Positions 20,976 to 30,385 of a DNA stretch of 46,632 nt are shown here, in pieces. Source of the stretch: Phormidesmis priestleyi ULC007 (GTDB taxonomy: Bacteria > Cyanobacteriota > Cyanobacteriia > Leptolyngbyales > Leptolyngbyaceae); assembly GCF_001895925.1 (NCBI RefSeq), contig NZ_MPPI01000040.1, positions 1 to 46,632 of the forward strand. The letters run 5' to 3'. Position 1 is the first letter of the stretch, and each line of letters starts with the position of its first letter. Below the pieces are notes generated by a model. That model was not told the DNA's origin, did no database searches, and saw only the letters and a list, made by a program, of their open reading frames with translations. The translations under genes and the position numbers were made by a program.

Positions 20976-22962
20976 AGGAATGGGCGATCGTAAACCAAGC
21001 CCGCAACACTTCTGCCACCGTCCACGCTTGAGCAATGCAACCTCGCGGATTCATGGGCGCATCGCCATCAAAAATCTCGCTCAAACTACCGACTCCGTGA
21101 TTTGAACAATGGGCTGCCATTGGCTCTAAAAACTCACGCGCTTTAGTCGGGTTGTTGTAAACACGCAAATGAGCGATCGCAAAAGCACCCATCAGCCAAC
21201 CCCAGGCAGTGCCTTGATGATAAGCTCCATCTCGCTGAAGTTGAGAACCGCCATAGTGTCCTTGATAATGTTCATGAGTGGGTGAGAGCGATCGCAATCC
21301 ATAAGAAGTAAGCAGCGATCGTGAACAGGCATCAACTACGCTTTTTTGTTGAGCCGCAGTCAACGGACTTTCGGGCAGAGACACCGCAAAAATCTGATTA
21401 GGACGCAGCGCCGAATCATCACCATCGGGGCTGTCTAGCAGATCATAACAATAGCCTTTAGACTCGTTCCAAAAACGCGGAAATCTCGCCAGCACGCGCT
21501 CTGCCATTGCGTCATATTCTCGGTGCGGCTTGCCAATTTGACGAGCAAACTTTGCCATAATTCGCAGAGCGTTATACCACAAAGCATTAATCTCAACAGG
21601 CTTGCCGATGCGCGGAGTCACGACCCAATCGCCGACTTTGGCATCCATCCAGGTGAGTTGTGTCCCTGTTTCTCCGGCATAGAGCAACCCATCCGCCGGG
21701 TCAAGGTGAATGTGATAGCGAGTGCCGCGACAGTGCCAATCAATGACTTCTGCCAAGACGGGAAAAATATCGTGCAGCAAGTCACGATCGTCCGTTGCAT
21801 TGTAATAAGCTTGAATCGCGATAAAGTACCACAGCGTTGCATCGACCGTGTTGTATTCCGGGTTCTCTCCGGCATCGGGAAAGCGATTGGGCAGCATTCC
21901 CCGATTGATGTGCAAAGCATAGGTTTGAATGATCGATCGCGCAATCTCTGGGCGACCCGTTGCGAGGGTCAATCCTGGTAGGCTGATCATCGTGTCTCGT
22001 CCCCAGTCCCCAAACCAGGGATAGCCCGCCACGATCGTTTTGCCATTGGGGTTATTGGGCTGCGATCGGTTCACAATAAATTGATCGGCAGATAAGACTA
22101 ATTGTTTAATCCAAACAGGTGCAGAATCGGTTTGTTTGCCCTGGTCAATTTTCCAGCGATCGAGCAATCTTTGTTCATAGGCGTGTTGAATACGCAGTGC
22201 TGTCTCTCCATCAAGATTGGGCGTTGCATCAGTGCTGGCGATAAACGTCACTGACTCGCCGGGGTGCAGCGTCGCCTCAAAGGTCGCAGCGTGGAGATGA
22301 TCATCTCGATCGTTGAGTCCCCGATCGCGCTCGACAGCCAACTCATAGCGATAATACCAATCGTGCATTGGGGTGGCTTTTGCGCCCCGACACAGCAAAT
22401 AAAACGGTGTAGCTTCTGGGTAGGCTGAAATGCAAACGTCTTTGCCGATCGAGTCAACGCCCAGTTGCCAATGGTCGCCCTGAGTTTCGCTGTGATGGTC
22501 GCGATAATTGACGAGTGCCTTGAGGGTCAGGGTTAGCGGCTGGGTAGCTCGGTGCAAGTGATATTGCACATAGGTAGTGTTAGCTCCTTGCTGCATCCAG
22601 ATGCGCTTTTCGAGCAGGGCATCGCCACACGCAAACCGCCACACGGGAACGGTGCCTTCTAAAAAAAACCGCTCAATGTTGCGATAGCCATTAGAACAAA
22701 CGATGCCGCCTTTCCAGCGATTGGTGCTGAGAGGGTAGAATTCTTTGCCATAGCGGACGCTTTCATCGAGCTTAGTGACGAGTAGCGTGCGCTGCTGGGG
22801 AGGCTTGAGCGCGGCAACCAGTAAGCCGTGATAGCGACGAGTGAGCAGCCCCGCGATCGTGCCCGATGCGTATCCTCCAATGCCGTTGGTGACGAGCCAT
22901 TCTCGTGTTTCCGCAGCCGCAAGATTGCCGCAGATCTCTCGTCCAAAATCGATACTCATCAC
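20974..22962 (-). CDS. Glycogen debranching enzyme, amylo-alpha-1,6-glucosidase type (GH133)
   Basis: A 662-residue protein of the archaeal/bacterial GDE family, which removes alpha-1,6 branch points of glycogen in the cytoplasm. The N-terminal domain carries EWLVTNGIGGYASGTIAGLLTRRYHGLL (residues about 21-48), the hallmark of the family. The C-terminal (alpha/alpha)6 barrel begins around residue 300 and has GYPWFGDWGRDTMISLPGL, NRFPDAGENPEYNTVDATLW and the late DGAYHQGTAWGWLMGAF. The start codon is one of two adjacent ATGs. It is separate from the GlgX (GH13) debranching enzyme also common in cyanobacteria. Single gene, convergent with the small gene at 20577. Confidence 0.93.
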   Translation of the reverse strand: MMSIDFGREICGNLAAAETREWLVTNGIGGYASGTIAGLLTRRYHGLLVAALKPPQQRTLLVTKLDESVRYGKEFYPLSTNRWKGGIVCSNGYRNIERFFLEGTVPVWRFACGDALLEKRIWMQQGANTTYVQYHLHRATQPLTLTLKALVNYRDHHSETQGDHWQLGVDSIGKDVCISAYPEATPFYLLCRGAKATPMHDWYYRYELAVERDRGLNDRDDHLHAATFEATLHPGESVTFIASTDATPNLDGETALRIQHAYEQRLLDRWKIDQGKQTDSAPVWIKQLVLSADQFIVNRSQPNNPNGKTIVAGYPWFGDWGRDTMISLPGLTLATGRPEIARSIIQTYALHINRGMLPNRFPDAGENPEYNTVDATLWYFIAIQAYYNATDDRDLLHDIFPVLAEVIDWHCRGTRYHIHLDPADGLLYAGETGTQLTWMDAKVGDWVVTPRIGKPVEINALWYNALRIMAKFARQIGKPHREYDAMAERVLARFPRFWNESKGYCYDLLDSPDGDDSALRPNQIFAVSLPESPLTAAQQKSVVDACSRSLLTSYGLRSLSPTHEHYQGHYGGSQLQRDGAYHQGTAWGWLMGAFAIAHLRVYNNPTKAREFLEPMAAHCSNHGVGSLSEIFDGDAPMNPRGCIAQAWTVAEVLRAWFTIAHS

Positions 22963-23130
22963 AAAAAAGCCTTTCGGTAGCGTCTCTATTTACCCTGATT
23001 ATGAGGTGAAAGAGCAAGCGATCGCAGCAATTATTACGACCCATGCGATCGCTTATCTCAATTGTTTTAAGTTTTAGCCTTCAGTCTTTACGATTCGCGA
23101 TCGCCTACACTAAAGAAAAGCAATTCTGGG

Positions 23131-23337
23131 ATGTTCGCTATGTCTATCCTCTTATCTCAAGAAGCTCTAAAGCAGCTAGGCATTGATGATTCGACTAAAT
23201 TCGATGAACACACTGTTAAAGAACAAGTGAGAAAACTGCATCCTGAGTTCACCTCTGAAGATGTAGAAGCTTTTTTAGCTTACCTGTCTGTCAAGCAGAA
23301 AAGAAGCGAAGTTTTTAAGCGCCTTGCTGATGCCTAA
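23131..23337 (+). CDS. Probable antitoxin of a Doc-type toxin-antitoxin pair
   Basis: A 68-residue acidic and basic mixed protein, MSILLSQEALKQLGI onward (second ATG at 23140). I do not recognise a specific antitoxin family. Its role is inferred from size and position: it ends with an 8-base overlap into a clear Doc toxin gene, the usual antitoxin-first arrangement. The C-terminal half, with EDVEAFLAYLSVKQKRSEVFKRL, is helical, like the toxin-wrapping helices of Phd-type antitoxins. No Fic-blocking (S/T)xxxE(G/N) motif is apparent. Confidence 0.6.
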   Translation: MFAMSILLSQEALKQLGIDDSTKFDEHTVKEQVRKLHPEFTSEDVEAFLAYLSVKQKRSEVFKRLADA

Positions 23338-23716
23338 ATTTCTCTCTACATTTGTAGTCTTAGCACTACACCAAGATATGGTTGCAGCATTTGGCGGAGC
23401 CACAGGCGTGAGAGATGAAGGGCTACTTGACTCAGCCTTAGCCCAACCCCAAGCAACGTTTGGTGGAGAGTTTTTGCATTCAACTATTTATGAGCAGGCA
23501 TCAGCTTACCTCTATCATATTTCTAGAAACCATCCCTTTATTGATGGTAATAAACGTACAGCCTGTGCCGCGATGGAGGCTTTTCTAGAGTTAAACGATT
23601 ATGAGTTGACACTATCTGATGAAGAGGAATATCAACTCGTGATTGAGGTTGCTCAAGGAAATATGACTAAAGATGAAATATCTACATTTCTAGAACGCTG
23701 TGTCCAAAAGAATTAA
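23330..23716 (+). CDS. doc: Doc (death-on-curing) family toxin, Fic fold
   Basis: From the ATG at 23330 the protein is 128 residues; a TTG at 23324 could add two. Doc toxins phosphorylate elongation factor Tu and stop translation. The Fic-fold active-site motif is HPFIDGNKRTA at 68-78, with catalytic His68, Asp72 and Lys75, the Doc-type version in which Lys replaces the Gly of AMPylating Fic proteins. The family phrase GVRDEGLLDSALAQPQATFGGE is present at 26-47. It is translationally coupled to the preceding small gene. Sequence appears intact. Confidence 0.92.
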   Translation: MPKFLSTFVVLALHQDMVAAFGGATGVRDEGLLDSALAQPQATFGGEFLHSTIYEQASAYLYHISRNHPFIDGNKRTACAAMEAFLELNDYELTLSDEEEYQLVIEVAQGNMTKDEISTFLERCVQKN

Positions 23717-23738
23717 GTTGACGATCGCTCTAGCATTT

Positions 23739-24470
23739 TCAAACATTCGTAGCCTGAATTGCGTGCCATTCTGTTTCCGTCAGTGGTTGAGATTCTAAGT
23801 GAATATCAAAACAATCACTGGCTGATTGAACTAATGTCTCGATCACGGTTTGAATTAACGCTTCTCCTTGCATTGACAGAGGTAAGTTTGGCAGGTTAGC
23901 AGATTCGTTATCAAAAACCCGATCGAACAGTTCCTCATCCGGTTCTAATCGCATCGATCCATGTTGCAAAATGGCATTTCCCTGCCGCAATTGAGCGCTG
24001 CCGATCAGCTTTGCCCCGTCTGACATGACTAAATCTGCAACTGTTGCCGTCCCAAAGCAGTTGGGGTTTTGAATATAATTACGTCCCGCTTGTCCGTAAT
24101 GCAGATCGACATTGAGCGATCGCCATCCCTCAATTAAAAATTCACAGATCGCTTGATAGTCCTGCATTCGATTGCCTGACAAACCGGATGTGATCACCGC
24201 GTAAGTCAAATCTCCCTGATGCAAAACGGCGCGTCCTCCACTCGGTCGGCGCACCAATTCAATCGGTTTACCGTGCCAACTCAACTGCTTCCACTCGTCT
24301 GGATATCGATGCTGATGATAGCCCAGCGAGATGGCAACAGGCGACCAGGTATAAAACCGCAAAGTAGGCGGATGATCGCCTGAAGCGTGTTGTTTCAAAA
24401 GCCACTGGTCGATCGCCATTTGCATCTGACCCGATGCCTGAATGAGCGGAATAAGTCGCCAAGTTTTCAC
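23739..24470 (-). CDS. Biotin/lipoate A/B protein ligase family protein (octanoyl- or lipoyl-transferase)
   Basis: A 243-residue protein of the BPL_LplA_LipB fold. The motif RRPSGGRAVLHQGDLTYAV (about 75-93) and the lysine-bearing SDGAKLIGSAQLRQGNAILQHGSM (about 152-175) are the hallmarks. The lysine in KLIGSAQ is the one that holds the acyl group's adenylate or carboxylate in LplA. It could be a lipoate ligase or a LipM-type octanoyltransferase serving pyruvate dehydrogenase and glycine cleavage; the sequence does not decide. It lies 38 bases after the protease gene on the same strand and may be cotranscribed with it. Confidence 0.87.
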   Translation of the reverse strand: MKTWRLIPLIQASGQMQMAIDQWLLKQHASGDHPPTLRFYTWSPVAISLGYHQHRYPDEWKQLSWHGKPIELVRRPSGGRAVLHQGDLTYAVITSGLSGNRMQDYQAICEFLIEGWRSLNVDLHYGQAGRNYIQNPNCFGTATVADLVMSDGAKLIGSAQLRQGNAILQHGSMRLEPDEELFDRVFDNESANLPNLPLSMQGEALIQTVIETLVQSASDCFDIHLESQPLTETEWHAIQATNV

Positions 24471-24508
24471 GGAAGCCTATATCTTGGAGGTTTAGATGAT
24501 GGCACTCG

Positions 24509-25648
24509 CTAGGGCATTTCAGCGGTAGGAAGTTGCTCTGGCTCAATCTTCAACGCGATCGTGCGATCGCTGCGTTTCACCGTCACCTCTAACTCACCTG
24601 TGACCCCAACTTGATCCACCAATCGCTGAATCGTGCTGACTTTTTCGACTGGCTGCTGATTGACTTCTGCAATCACGTCTCCTGCCCGTAGCCCCGCTTT
24701 AGCCGCTGGGGTGCCCTTGTTGACCCGCACCACTAAAATGCCGTTTTCTTCCTCGACGCGCATCTGACTGTTGGGCGCTTGATTGATATATTGCTTCACC
24801 TGCGGAGTCAGCGCTACCATTTGCACACCAATATAGGGATGCTGCACTTCCCCAGTTGCAATGAGCTGTTGAGCAACCGCCTGAGCCGTGTTAATCGGAA
24901 TCGCAAATCCTAGCCCTTGAGTGCCACGAATAATCGCAGTATTCACCCCAATTACGTCTCCCTCAGCGTTTAGTAAAGGTCCGCCAGAATTACCCGGATT
25001 GATAGCAGCATCGGTTTGAATGAATCCTACCCGCTTATCAGGCACCCCAATGTCAGCGCTCGATCGCTCTGTGCCGCTAATCACGCCCACCGTCACCGTT
25101 TCTTGCAGCCCTAGTGGATTGCCGATCGCGATCGCCCACTGCCCTTGACGAACCTTGTCTGAGTTGCCCACTGTGACAGTAGGCAAACGATCGGCTTGCA
25201 CTTCAATCACGGCAACATCGGTTACTGGGTCTTTGCCTAACACTTTGCCTGCTAAAATGCGTCCGTCTTGAAAAGACACCGTAACCAGATCGGCGCTATC
25301 AACGACGTGGGCGTTTGTGATAATTTGTCCAGTCGTATTGGTTGAGCTAATCACAAACCCAGAGCCAATGCCGCGCAAAACCGATTGCGACGATGCCCCC
25401 GGTCTGCCTAAAAAAGGTCTGAGTGCCCCAGGAATATCGCCGCCCAGTGTGCGAGACACGTTGACTTGAACCACTGCTCCCGCTGCTTTTTCGACGGCTG
25501 CGGTAACAAAGTTAGAGTCAGCGTTGGTTTGACCTGCTGCCCAAGCAGTCCGCGATCCATCAATGACGAAACCGATGCTGACGATCGCCAACCAGGTGAC
25601 AAACCCGATCGCTAGTTTTTCTAGAAAGTTAAATCGCAACTGAGGCAT
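24509..25648 (-). CDS. HtrA/DegQ-type serine protease with one PDZ domain
   Basis: A 379-residue periplasmic or thylakoid-lumen protease for damaged proteins, related to cyanobacterial HhoA/HhoB/HtrA. An N-terminal hydrophobic segment (about 13-30), ending near AWAAG, is a signal peptide or anchor. The trypsin-like domain has the triad H114 (TNAHVVD), D144 (TDVAVIE) and S221 (GNSGGPL). A single PDZ domain follows from about 275, with GTPAAKAGLRAGDVIAEVNQ. Length and single PDZ agree with the cyanobacterial Hho proteins. Which of the three paralogues it is cannot be told. Confidence 0.94.
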   Translation of the reverse strand: MPQLRFNFLEKLAIGFVTWLAIVSIGFVIDGSRTAWAAGQTNADSNFVTAAVEKAAGAVVQVNVSRTLGGDIPGALRPFLGRPGASSQSVLRGIGSGFVISSTNTTGQIITNAHVVDSADLVTVSFQDGRILAGKVLGKDPVTDVAVIEVQADRLPTVTVGNSDKVRQGQWAIAIGNPLGLQETVTVGVISGTERSSADIGVPDKRVGFIQTDAAINPGNSGGPLLNAEGDVIGVNTAIIRGTQGLGFAIPINTAQAVAQQLIATGEVQHPYIGVQMVALTPQVKQYINQAPNSQMRVEEENGILVVRVNKGTPAAKAGLRAGDVIAEVNQQPVEKVSTIQRLVDQVGVTGELEVTVKRSDRTIALKIEPEQLPTAEMP

Positions 25649-25768
25649 AAAGTTAATTCCTGTACCGAGGCTGTTATCAGCTTAGCGATCGTACAGAGAA
25701 TTTCCTCAATCTTACGGCTGAATTTTACCGTTGGGATCAGGGATTAGATAATATCGGTTACTTGCAGC

Positions 25769-25795
25769 GGGGCACGGCAGTGCCATGCCCTTACA
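25769..25795. repeat. GC-rich palindromic repeat family 2, short copy
   Basis: GGGGCACGGCAGTGCCATGC followed by CCTTAC. It is a near-palindrome and matches 31842-31866 almost exactly, and the first palindrome of copy A at 15617. It lies between msrB and the HtrA gene (minus-strand genes). Confidence 0.65.
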
Positions 25796-25807
25796 CAAAT
25801 CTCTACT

Positions 25808-26215
25808 TTATTTTGGCTCGAACTTTAGCGAGACTCCATTCATGCAATAGCGTTGTCTAGTTGGGGCAGGGCCGTCGTTAAAAACGTGTCCTAAATGCCC
25901 ACCACAGCGGCGGCAATGCACTTCGACACGGGTCATAAACAGTGACTTATCAGTTGTGGTTTCGATCGCGCCTTCGATCGGGGCAAAAAAGCTGGGCCAA
26001 CCCGTGCCGCTATCAAATTTGGTGTCTGAGGTAAACAGCGGCAATCCACACGCACTACACTCGTACATACCTGGGCTATATTGCTTGTCAAGCGGGCTAG
26101 TGCGAGGGCGTTCAGTCCCGTGTTTTCGCAGCACTTGAAACTGTTCTGGGGTGAGCAGCTTTTTCCATTCGTCGTCTGTTTTGGTGATTTTAAACTCACG
26201 GTTTGAGGCTGTCAT
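25808..26215 (-). CDS. msrB: Peptide-methionine (R)-S-oxide reductase
   Basis: MsrB repairs oxidised methionine (R-sulfoxide) in proteins using thioredoxin. From the ATG at 26215 it is 135 residues, the family's normal size; the longer frame from a GTG at 26248 adds 11 atypical residues. The structural zinc is held by C53 and C56 (CSAC) and C101 and C104 (CRRC). The catalytic cysteine is C124 in RYCMN. The signature SGTGWPSFFAPI (69-80) is intact. It is a single gene upstream of the HtrA gene, separated by about 160 bases holding a short repeat. Confidence 0.96.
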   Translation of the reverse strand: MTASNREFKITKTDDEWKKLLTPEQFQVLRKHGTERPRTSPLDKQYSPGMYECSACGLPLFTSDTKFDSGTGWPSFFAPIEGAIETTTDKSLFMTRVEVHCRRCGGHLGHVFNDGPAPTRQRYCMNGVSLKFEPK

Positions 26216-26365
26216 CTCGATCTTGCTCCAGCTTAAATGTCTTTGCACTAACTTCTATTTTAGAGGGTTCTCACTGGTCTTGCAGGTTGGAAACAGTGGG
26301 TTAGCGTCGGTTATCACACCCTGACGTTGCAAATCGGGTTTGTTGACGCAAAATGGTGAATAGTC

Positions 26366-29287
26366 ATGCACTTAGCAATGTCAATGAACGAGGCTTTTAA
26401 GCAGTTGACCGCAGCAAAAAACGCCTTTCAAGCTGAGGATTGGGAAACCGCAGAGCAACTTTGTTTGCAAATCATTCAACAACACCCTCAGCAGATCGAA
26501 ACGCTTGAGATGTTGGGCATCGTCTATTGTCAAACGGGACAATTTGAACGCGCGATCGCGCACTATCACTCCTTTCTCAACCTTGTGCCTAACTCTGTGT
26601 CTGCTCACTACAATCTAGGCACGGCGCTCTCAAAAATAGAGCAAATTGATGCCGCGATCGAGCATTATCAAGCAGCAATTGCCCTCGATCCCAGTTTTTA
26701 TCAAAGCCACTACAACTTAGGCAATGCCTATCTTGCACAACAACAATATGAAGACGCGATCGCAGCCTATCGCCAAGTGTTGAAGTTAAAGCCCGACCAT
26801 CGGCAATCGCTACACAATTTAGGGGCGTGTCTGCAAAATCTGGAGCAGTTTGAGGCGGCAGCAGATGCTTATCAGCAGGCGTTGGCACTCAAACCCGACC
26901 ACGCGATCGCCCACAACAGTTTAGGAGAGGTTTTGCGAAAACTGGGTCGCGTCGAGGCGGCGATCGGGCATCTCAGACAGGCGATCGCACTTGATCCGAC
27001 CTTCGCGGAGGCATACAACAATTTAGGCGTTGCCTCCTACTATTGTGGGCAGTTTGTTGAGGCTAGCGATCGCTATCAAGACGCTTTGAGACTCAATCCT
27101 ACCTATGCAAATGCTCAACTTAACTATGGTTTTTTACTGCTGTTGAGGGGCGATTTAGAAGCTGGATTTCGATACTATGAGCAACGCTGGGCGGGGCAAT
27201 CTCTGACTCCACCTGCGTTTCCTCAGCCTGAGTGGGATGGCTCTAATCTCAATGGCAAGACGATTTTGCTCTGCCATGAGCAAGGCTTTGGCGACCTGAT
27301 TCAATTCATCCGCTATGCGCCGCTGGTGGCAGCACGGGGCGGACGGGTGATCGTGGGCTGTTCGGCTCCGTTGATGCGCTTGCTTAAAACTGCTCCTGGC
27401 ATTGATCAGCTTGTGCTCGAAGGTGAGACAATGCCGCCGTTTGATTGTTATGCGCTGTTGTTGAGTCTGCCCTATCTGTTGGGTACGACGCTAGACACGA
27501 TTCCGGCGGCGATTCCCTATCTCTCGACTCCTCAAGTTTCTACAACCAATCCTATTTTGAAAGTTGGGATTGTTTGGGGTGGAAATTCTAAAAATGGCAA
27601 CGATCGCGATCGCTCGATCACCCTCACCGAGTTGCTGCCGCTATTGAGCTTAACCGGGGTAGAGTTTCACAGTTTGCAGAAGGGTCGATCTGAGGAGTTA
27701 CAGCAATTTCAGGCGGCGCATCCCACAATTGCGATCGTGGATCTCGATCAGCAGCTTGAAGATTTTGCAGATACGGCAGCGGCGATCGCGCAACTAGATT
27801 TAGTGATCAGTGTAGATACCTCAGTGGCCCACTTAGCGGGTGCAATAGGCAAACCAGTTTGGATTTTGTTGAGCGCGGTTCCTGATTGGCGATGGTTTCT
27901 CGATCGAGCAGATAGCCCTTGGTATCCAACGGCTCGGTTGTTTCGTCAGCGTTCTCTTAGAGATTGGTCTAATGTGACCGAATCGATTAAGAATGAATTA
28001 GTGACTCTGATTAAAAGTAAATCTAAGAATTTAGATTCTAGCGTTGAAATTTCTGCTCGAATTCCAGATTCTAGAAAGAATCAAAGTTTAGTGATTAATT
28101 CGTCACCTAAAAAACAAATTGGGATCGGATTTCCGATCGGTGGAAATCTTGGATGGGGCGTTTATGGATTAAATCTAGCATTGCAGTTATGGAAGACTTC
28201 TAACTTAGAACCTGTGTCATTGATGGCGATTTCTGCATTATCAGAGTTGAATCCAGTGCTGCGATCGCGTCTCAACTCAGTGCTTGATTATTCTCAGCAG
28301 ATTCAGACGCTGCTTACTCAGCACCCAGGTAAGGTATTAACTACAAATCTGCTCATACTCAAACCGCTCGGAAATCACTTTGCGACTAGTGAAGAAAATC
28401 GTCGTATTCAAGGAACGCATAACATCGGCGTTATTTTTTCAGAAGACACACATTTTCTGCCGCACGAAGTTGAGCAAGCCCAGCGCTACGATCGCATCAT
28501 CGCAGGCTCTACTTGGAATGCCGAAATCTTGCGAACCTATGGACTCACGCAGGTTGAAACTGTTCAGCAGGGCATCGATCCAACTCTGTTTCATCCAGCT
28601 CCTAGATCGGGCTTGTTGCACGATCGCTTTGTCATTTTTTCGGGTGGCAAACTAGAGTATCGCAAAGGTCAAGATATTGTCGTGGCTGCCTTCCGCATCT
28701 TTCGATCGCGGCATCCTGAAGCGCTGTTGTTGACGGCATGGCACAATCATTGGGTCAACACTATGACCGGACTTGATCGCGCCAACCACGTGGCTGACGT
28801 TCCTAGCGTCGATGATCGCGGACGGTTGCAGATTACTCACTGGCTTACAAAAAACGGCATTCCGGCCGATGCAGTACTAGATGTAGGGATGATTCCGAAT
28901 GCGATCGCGCCTCAAGTTTTGCGAGAAGCCGATGTCGCGGTGTTTACCAATCGCGGTGAAGGCGGCACCAATTTAGTCGCGATGGAAAGCCTTGCGTGTG
29001 GCATTCCTACAATTATCTCCATGAATACCGGGCACTTGGATTTGATTGGCGACGATCGCTGCTATCCGCTACGCACCCAGGGTCAAATTTTTGGCAACGA
29101 GCATTATCAAGGCACCGAAGGCTGGGGAGAATCGCAGGTCGAAGAAGTCGTTGAGCAATTAGAACAAGTGTACGGCGATCGCGCTGAGGCACAGCGTCGA
29201 GGCAATGCTGCTGCACAGTTTATGCAAGATTGGACGTGGGAGAAGCAGGTGCAGCGATCGTTAACCGTATTGGCAGATTTTCTTTAA
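26366..29287 (+). CDS. TPR protein fused to two glycosyltransferase-like domains
   Basis: A 973-residue multidomain protein. Residues 1 to about 275 are seven or eight tetratricopeptide repeats (for example YNLGTALSKIEQIDAAIEHYQAAIALDP). About 290-550 is a heptosyltransferase-like (GT9-type) domain with CHEQGFGDLIQFIRYAPL, VGIVWGGN and DLVISVDTSVAHLAGAIGKP. About 580-973 is a GT4-type domain beginning IGIGFPIGGNLGWGVYG, with GGKLEYRKGQD near 758 and the nucleotide-sugar site EGGTNLVAMESLACGIP near 865. No signal or membrane segment is seen. It probably glycosylates a protein, pilus or surface polysaccharide; donor and acceptor are unknown. Three nearby ATGs make the exact start uncertain. Confidence 0.88.
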   Translation: MHLAMSMNEAFKQLTAAKNAFQAEDWETAEQLCLQIIQQHPQQIETLEMLGIVYCQTGQFERAIAHYHSFLNLVPNSVSAHYNLGTALSKIEQIDAAIEHYQAAIALDPSFYQSHYNLGNAYLAQQQYEDAIAAYRQVLKLKPDHRQSLHNLGACLQNLEQFEAAADAYQQALALKPDHAIAHNSLGEVLRKLGRVEAAIGHLRQAIALDPTFAEAYNNLGVASYYCGQFVEASDRYQDALRLNPTYANAQLNYGFLLLLRGDLEAGFRYYEQRWAGQSLTPPAFPQPEWDGSNLNGKTILLCHEQGFGDLIQFIRYAPLVAARGGRVIVGCSAPLMRLLKTAPGIDQLVLEGETMPPFDCYALLLSLPYLLGTTLDTIPAAIPYLSTPQVSTTNPILKVGIVWGGNSKNGNDRDRSITLTELLPLLSLTGVEFHSLQKGRSEELQQFQAAHPTIAIVDLDQQLEDFADTAAAIAQLDLVISVDTSVAHLAGAIGKPVWILLSAVPDWRWFLDRADSPWYPTARLFRQRSLRDWSNVTESIKNELVTLIKSKSKNLDSSVEISARIPDSRKNQSLVINSSPKKQIGIGFPIGGNLGWGVYGLNLALQLWKTSNLEPVSLMAISALSELNPVLRSRLNSVLDYSQQIQTLLTQHPGKVLTTNLLILKPLGNHFATSEENRRIQGTHNIGVIFSEDTHFLPHEVEQAQRYDRIIAGSTWNAEILRTYGLTQVETVQQGIDPTLFHPAPRSGLLHDRFVIFSGGKLEYRKGQDIVVAAFRIFRSRHPEALLLTAWHNHWVNTMTGLDRANHVADVPSVDDRGRLQITHWLTKNGIPADAVLDVGMIPNAIAPQVLREADVAVFTNRGEGGTNLVAMESLACGIPTIISMNTGHLDLIGDDRCYPLRTQGQIFGNEHYQGTEGWGESQVEEVVEQLEQVYGDRAEAQRRGNAAAQFMQDWTWEKQVQRSLTVLADFL

Positions 29288-29425
29288 AGAACTGTTCAAA
29301 CTGTTGTTCTAAAGAGGGATGAGATCTGTGAATAACACAGCTATAATCTGAGCGAATTAGCAAGTAGCTAAATTTTTACGTTTGGTCGAGCTTGACAAAA
29401 TCTTAAATATTGGAGAGTTGAAGCA

Positions 29426-30292
29426 ATGGATTGGGAAAAGGGACGCAGAAGCACAAACGTTGAGGATCGGCGCGGTAGAGGAGTTTCTGCTCCTATCATT
29501 GGCGGTGGCATTGGTACTATTCTCTTGGCGCTTGTAGTCACTTTTTTGGGAGGCGATCCCAGTGTTATTCTCAACCAGAACACTCCGTCTAATCAGCGTT
29601 CGGCTCCATCGTCTCAATCTCGATCGCCCCAAACAACGGGGGCCGCTAACGACAAAATGTCTGACTTTGTATCTGTGGTTTTGGCAGATACAGAAGATAC
29701 TTGGAGCGATATTTTTAGGCAGAGTGGTGGCAGATATGTCGAGCCAACCCTGGTGCTTTACTCAGATGCGGTTGACTCTGCTTGTGGGTTTACACGATCG
29801 GCGGTGGGCCCTTTCTACTGTCCCCGCGATCAAAAGGTTTACATCGACTTAGGGTTCTATCGTGAACTGAAGACTAAATACCAGGCACCGGGAGATTTTG
29901 CTCAGGCTTATGTGGTTGCTCATGAAGTGGGGCATCATGTCCAAAATCTGTTGGGTATCTCAGATAAAGTGCGATCACTGCAAAAGCAATCAAGTCAGGT
30001 AGAAGCGAATCAGCTTTCTGTCAAGTTAGAGCTACAAGCCGATTGTTTTGCTGGGGTTTGGGGAAATCGTGCCCAGCGATCGCGGCAAGTTCTTCAACAG
30101 GGCGACATTGAAGAAGCGATCGCCGCAGCCAGTGCGATCGGAGACGATCGCTTGCAGGAACGAGCCAGAGGATATGTGGTGCCAGAGTCTTTCACGCATG
30201 GCAGTGCAGCCCAGCGAACCCAGTGGTTCAAAAAAGGCATTCAGAGTGGCGATCCATCACAGTGCAACACTTTCGCAGGAACCAATCTCTAG
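29426..30292 (+). CDS. Neutral zinc metallopeptidase, YpfJ family
   Basis: A 288-residue protein with a charged N terminus, a membrane anchor at about 22-43 and a Gln/Ser/Pro-rich linker to about 75, followed by the peptidase domain. The zinc motif is HEVGHH, with H166, E167 and H170. The third ligand is probably E202 in LELQADCFAG, and YCPRDQKVYIDLGFYREL is family-typical. It is thus anchored with its catalytic domain probably outside the cytoplasmic membrane. The biological substrate of this family is not known. The upstream gap holds TATAAT at 29342-29347 without a good -35. Confidence 0.9.
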   Translation: MDWEKGRRSTNVEDRRGRGVSAPIIGGGIGTILLALVVTFLGGDPSVILNQNTPSNQRSAPSSQSRSPQTTGAANDKMSDFVSVVLADTEDTWSDIFRQSGGRYVEPTLVLYSDAVDSACGFTRSAVGPFYCPRDQKVYIDLGFYRELKTKYQAPGDFAQAYVVAHEVGHHVQNLLGISDKVRSLQKQSSQVEANQLSVKLELQADCFAGVWGNRAQRSRQVLQQGDIEEAIAAASAIGDDRLQERARGYVVPESFTHGSAAQRTQWFKKGIQSGDPSQCNTFAGTNL

Positions 30293-30385
30293 TTAACTAT
30301 TGTTATGTCTTTTCTTTAGAGCAATCTAAAGATAGTCTAGTGGCACGAGTCACAGTAGTTATCTCTGGCATCACGAGAGTTATTT

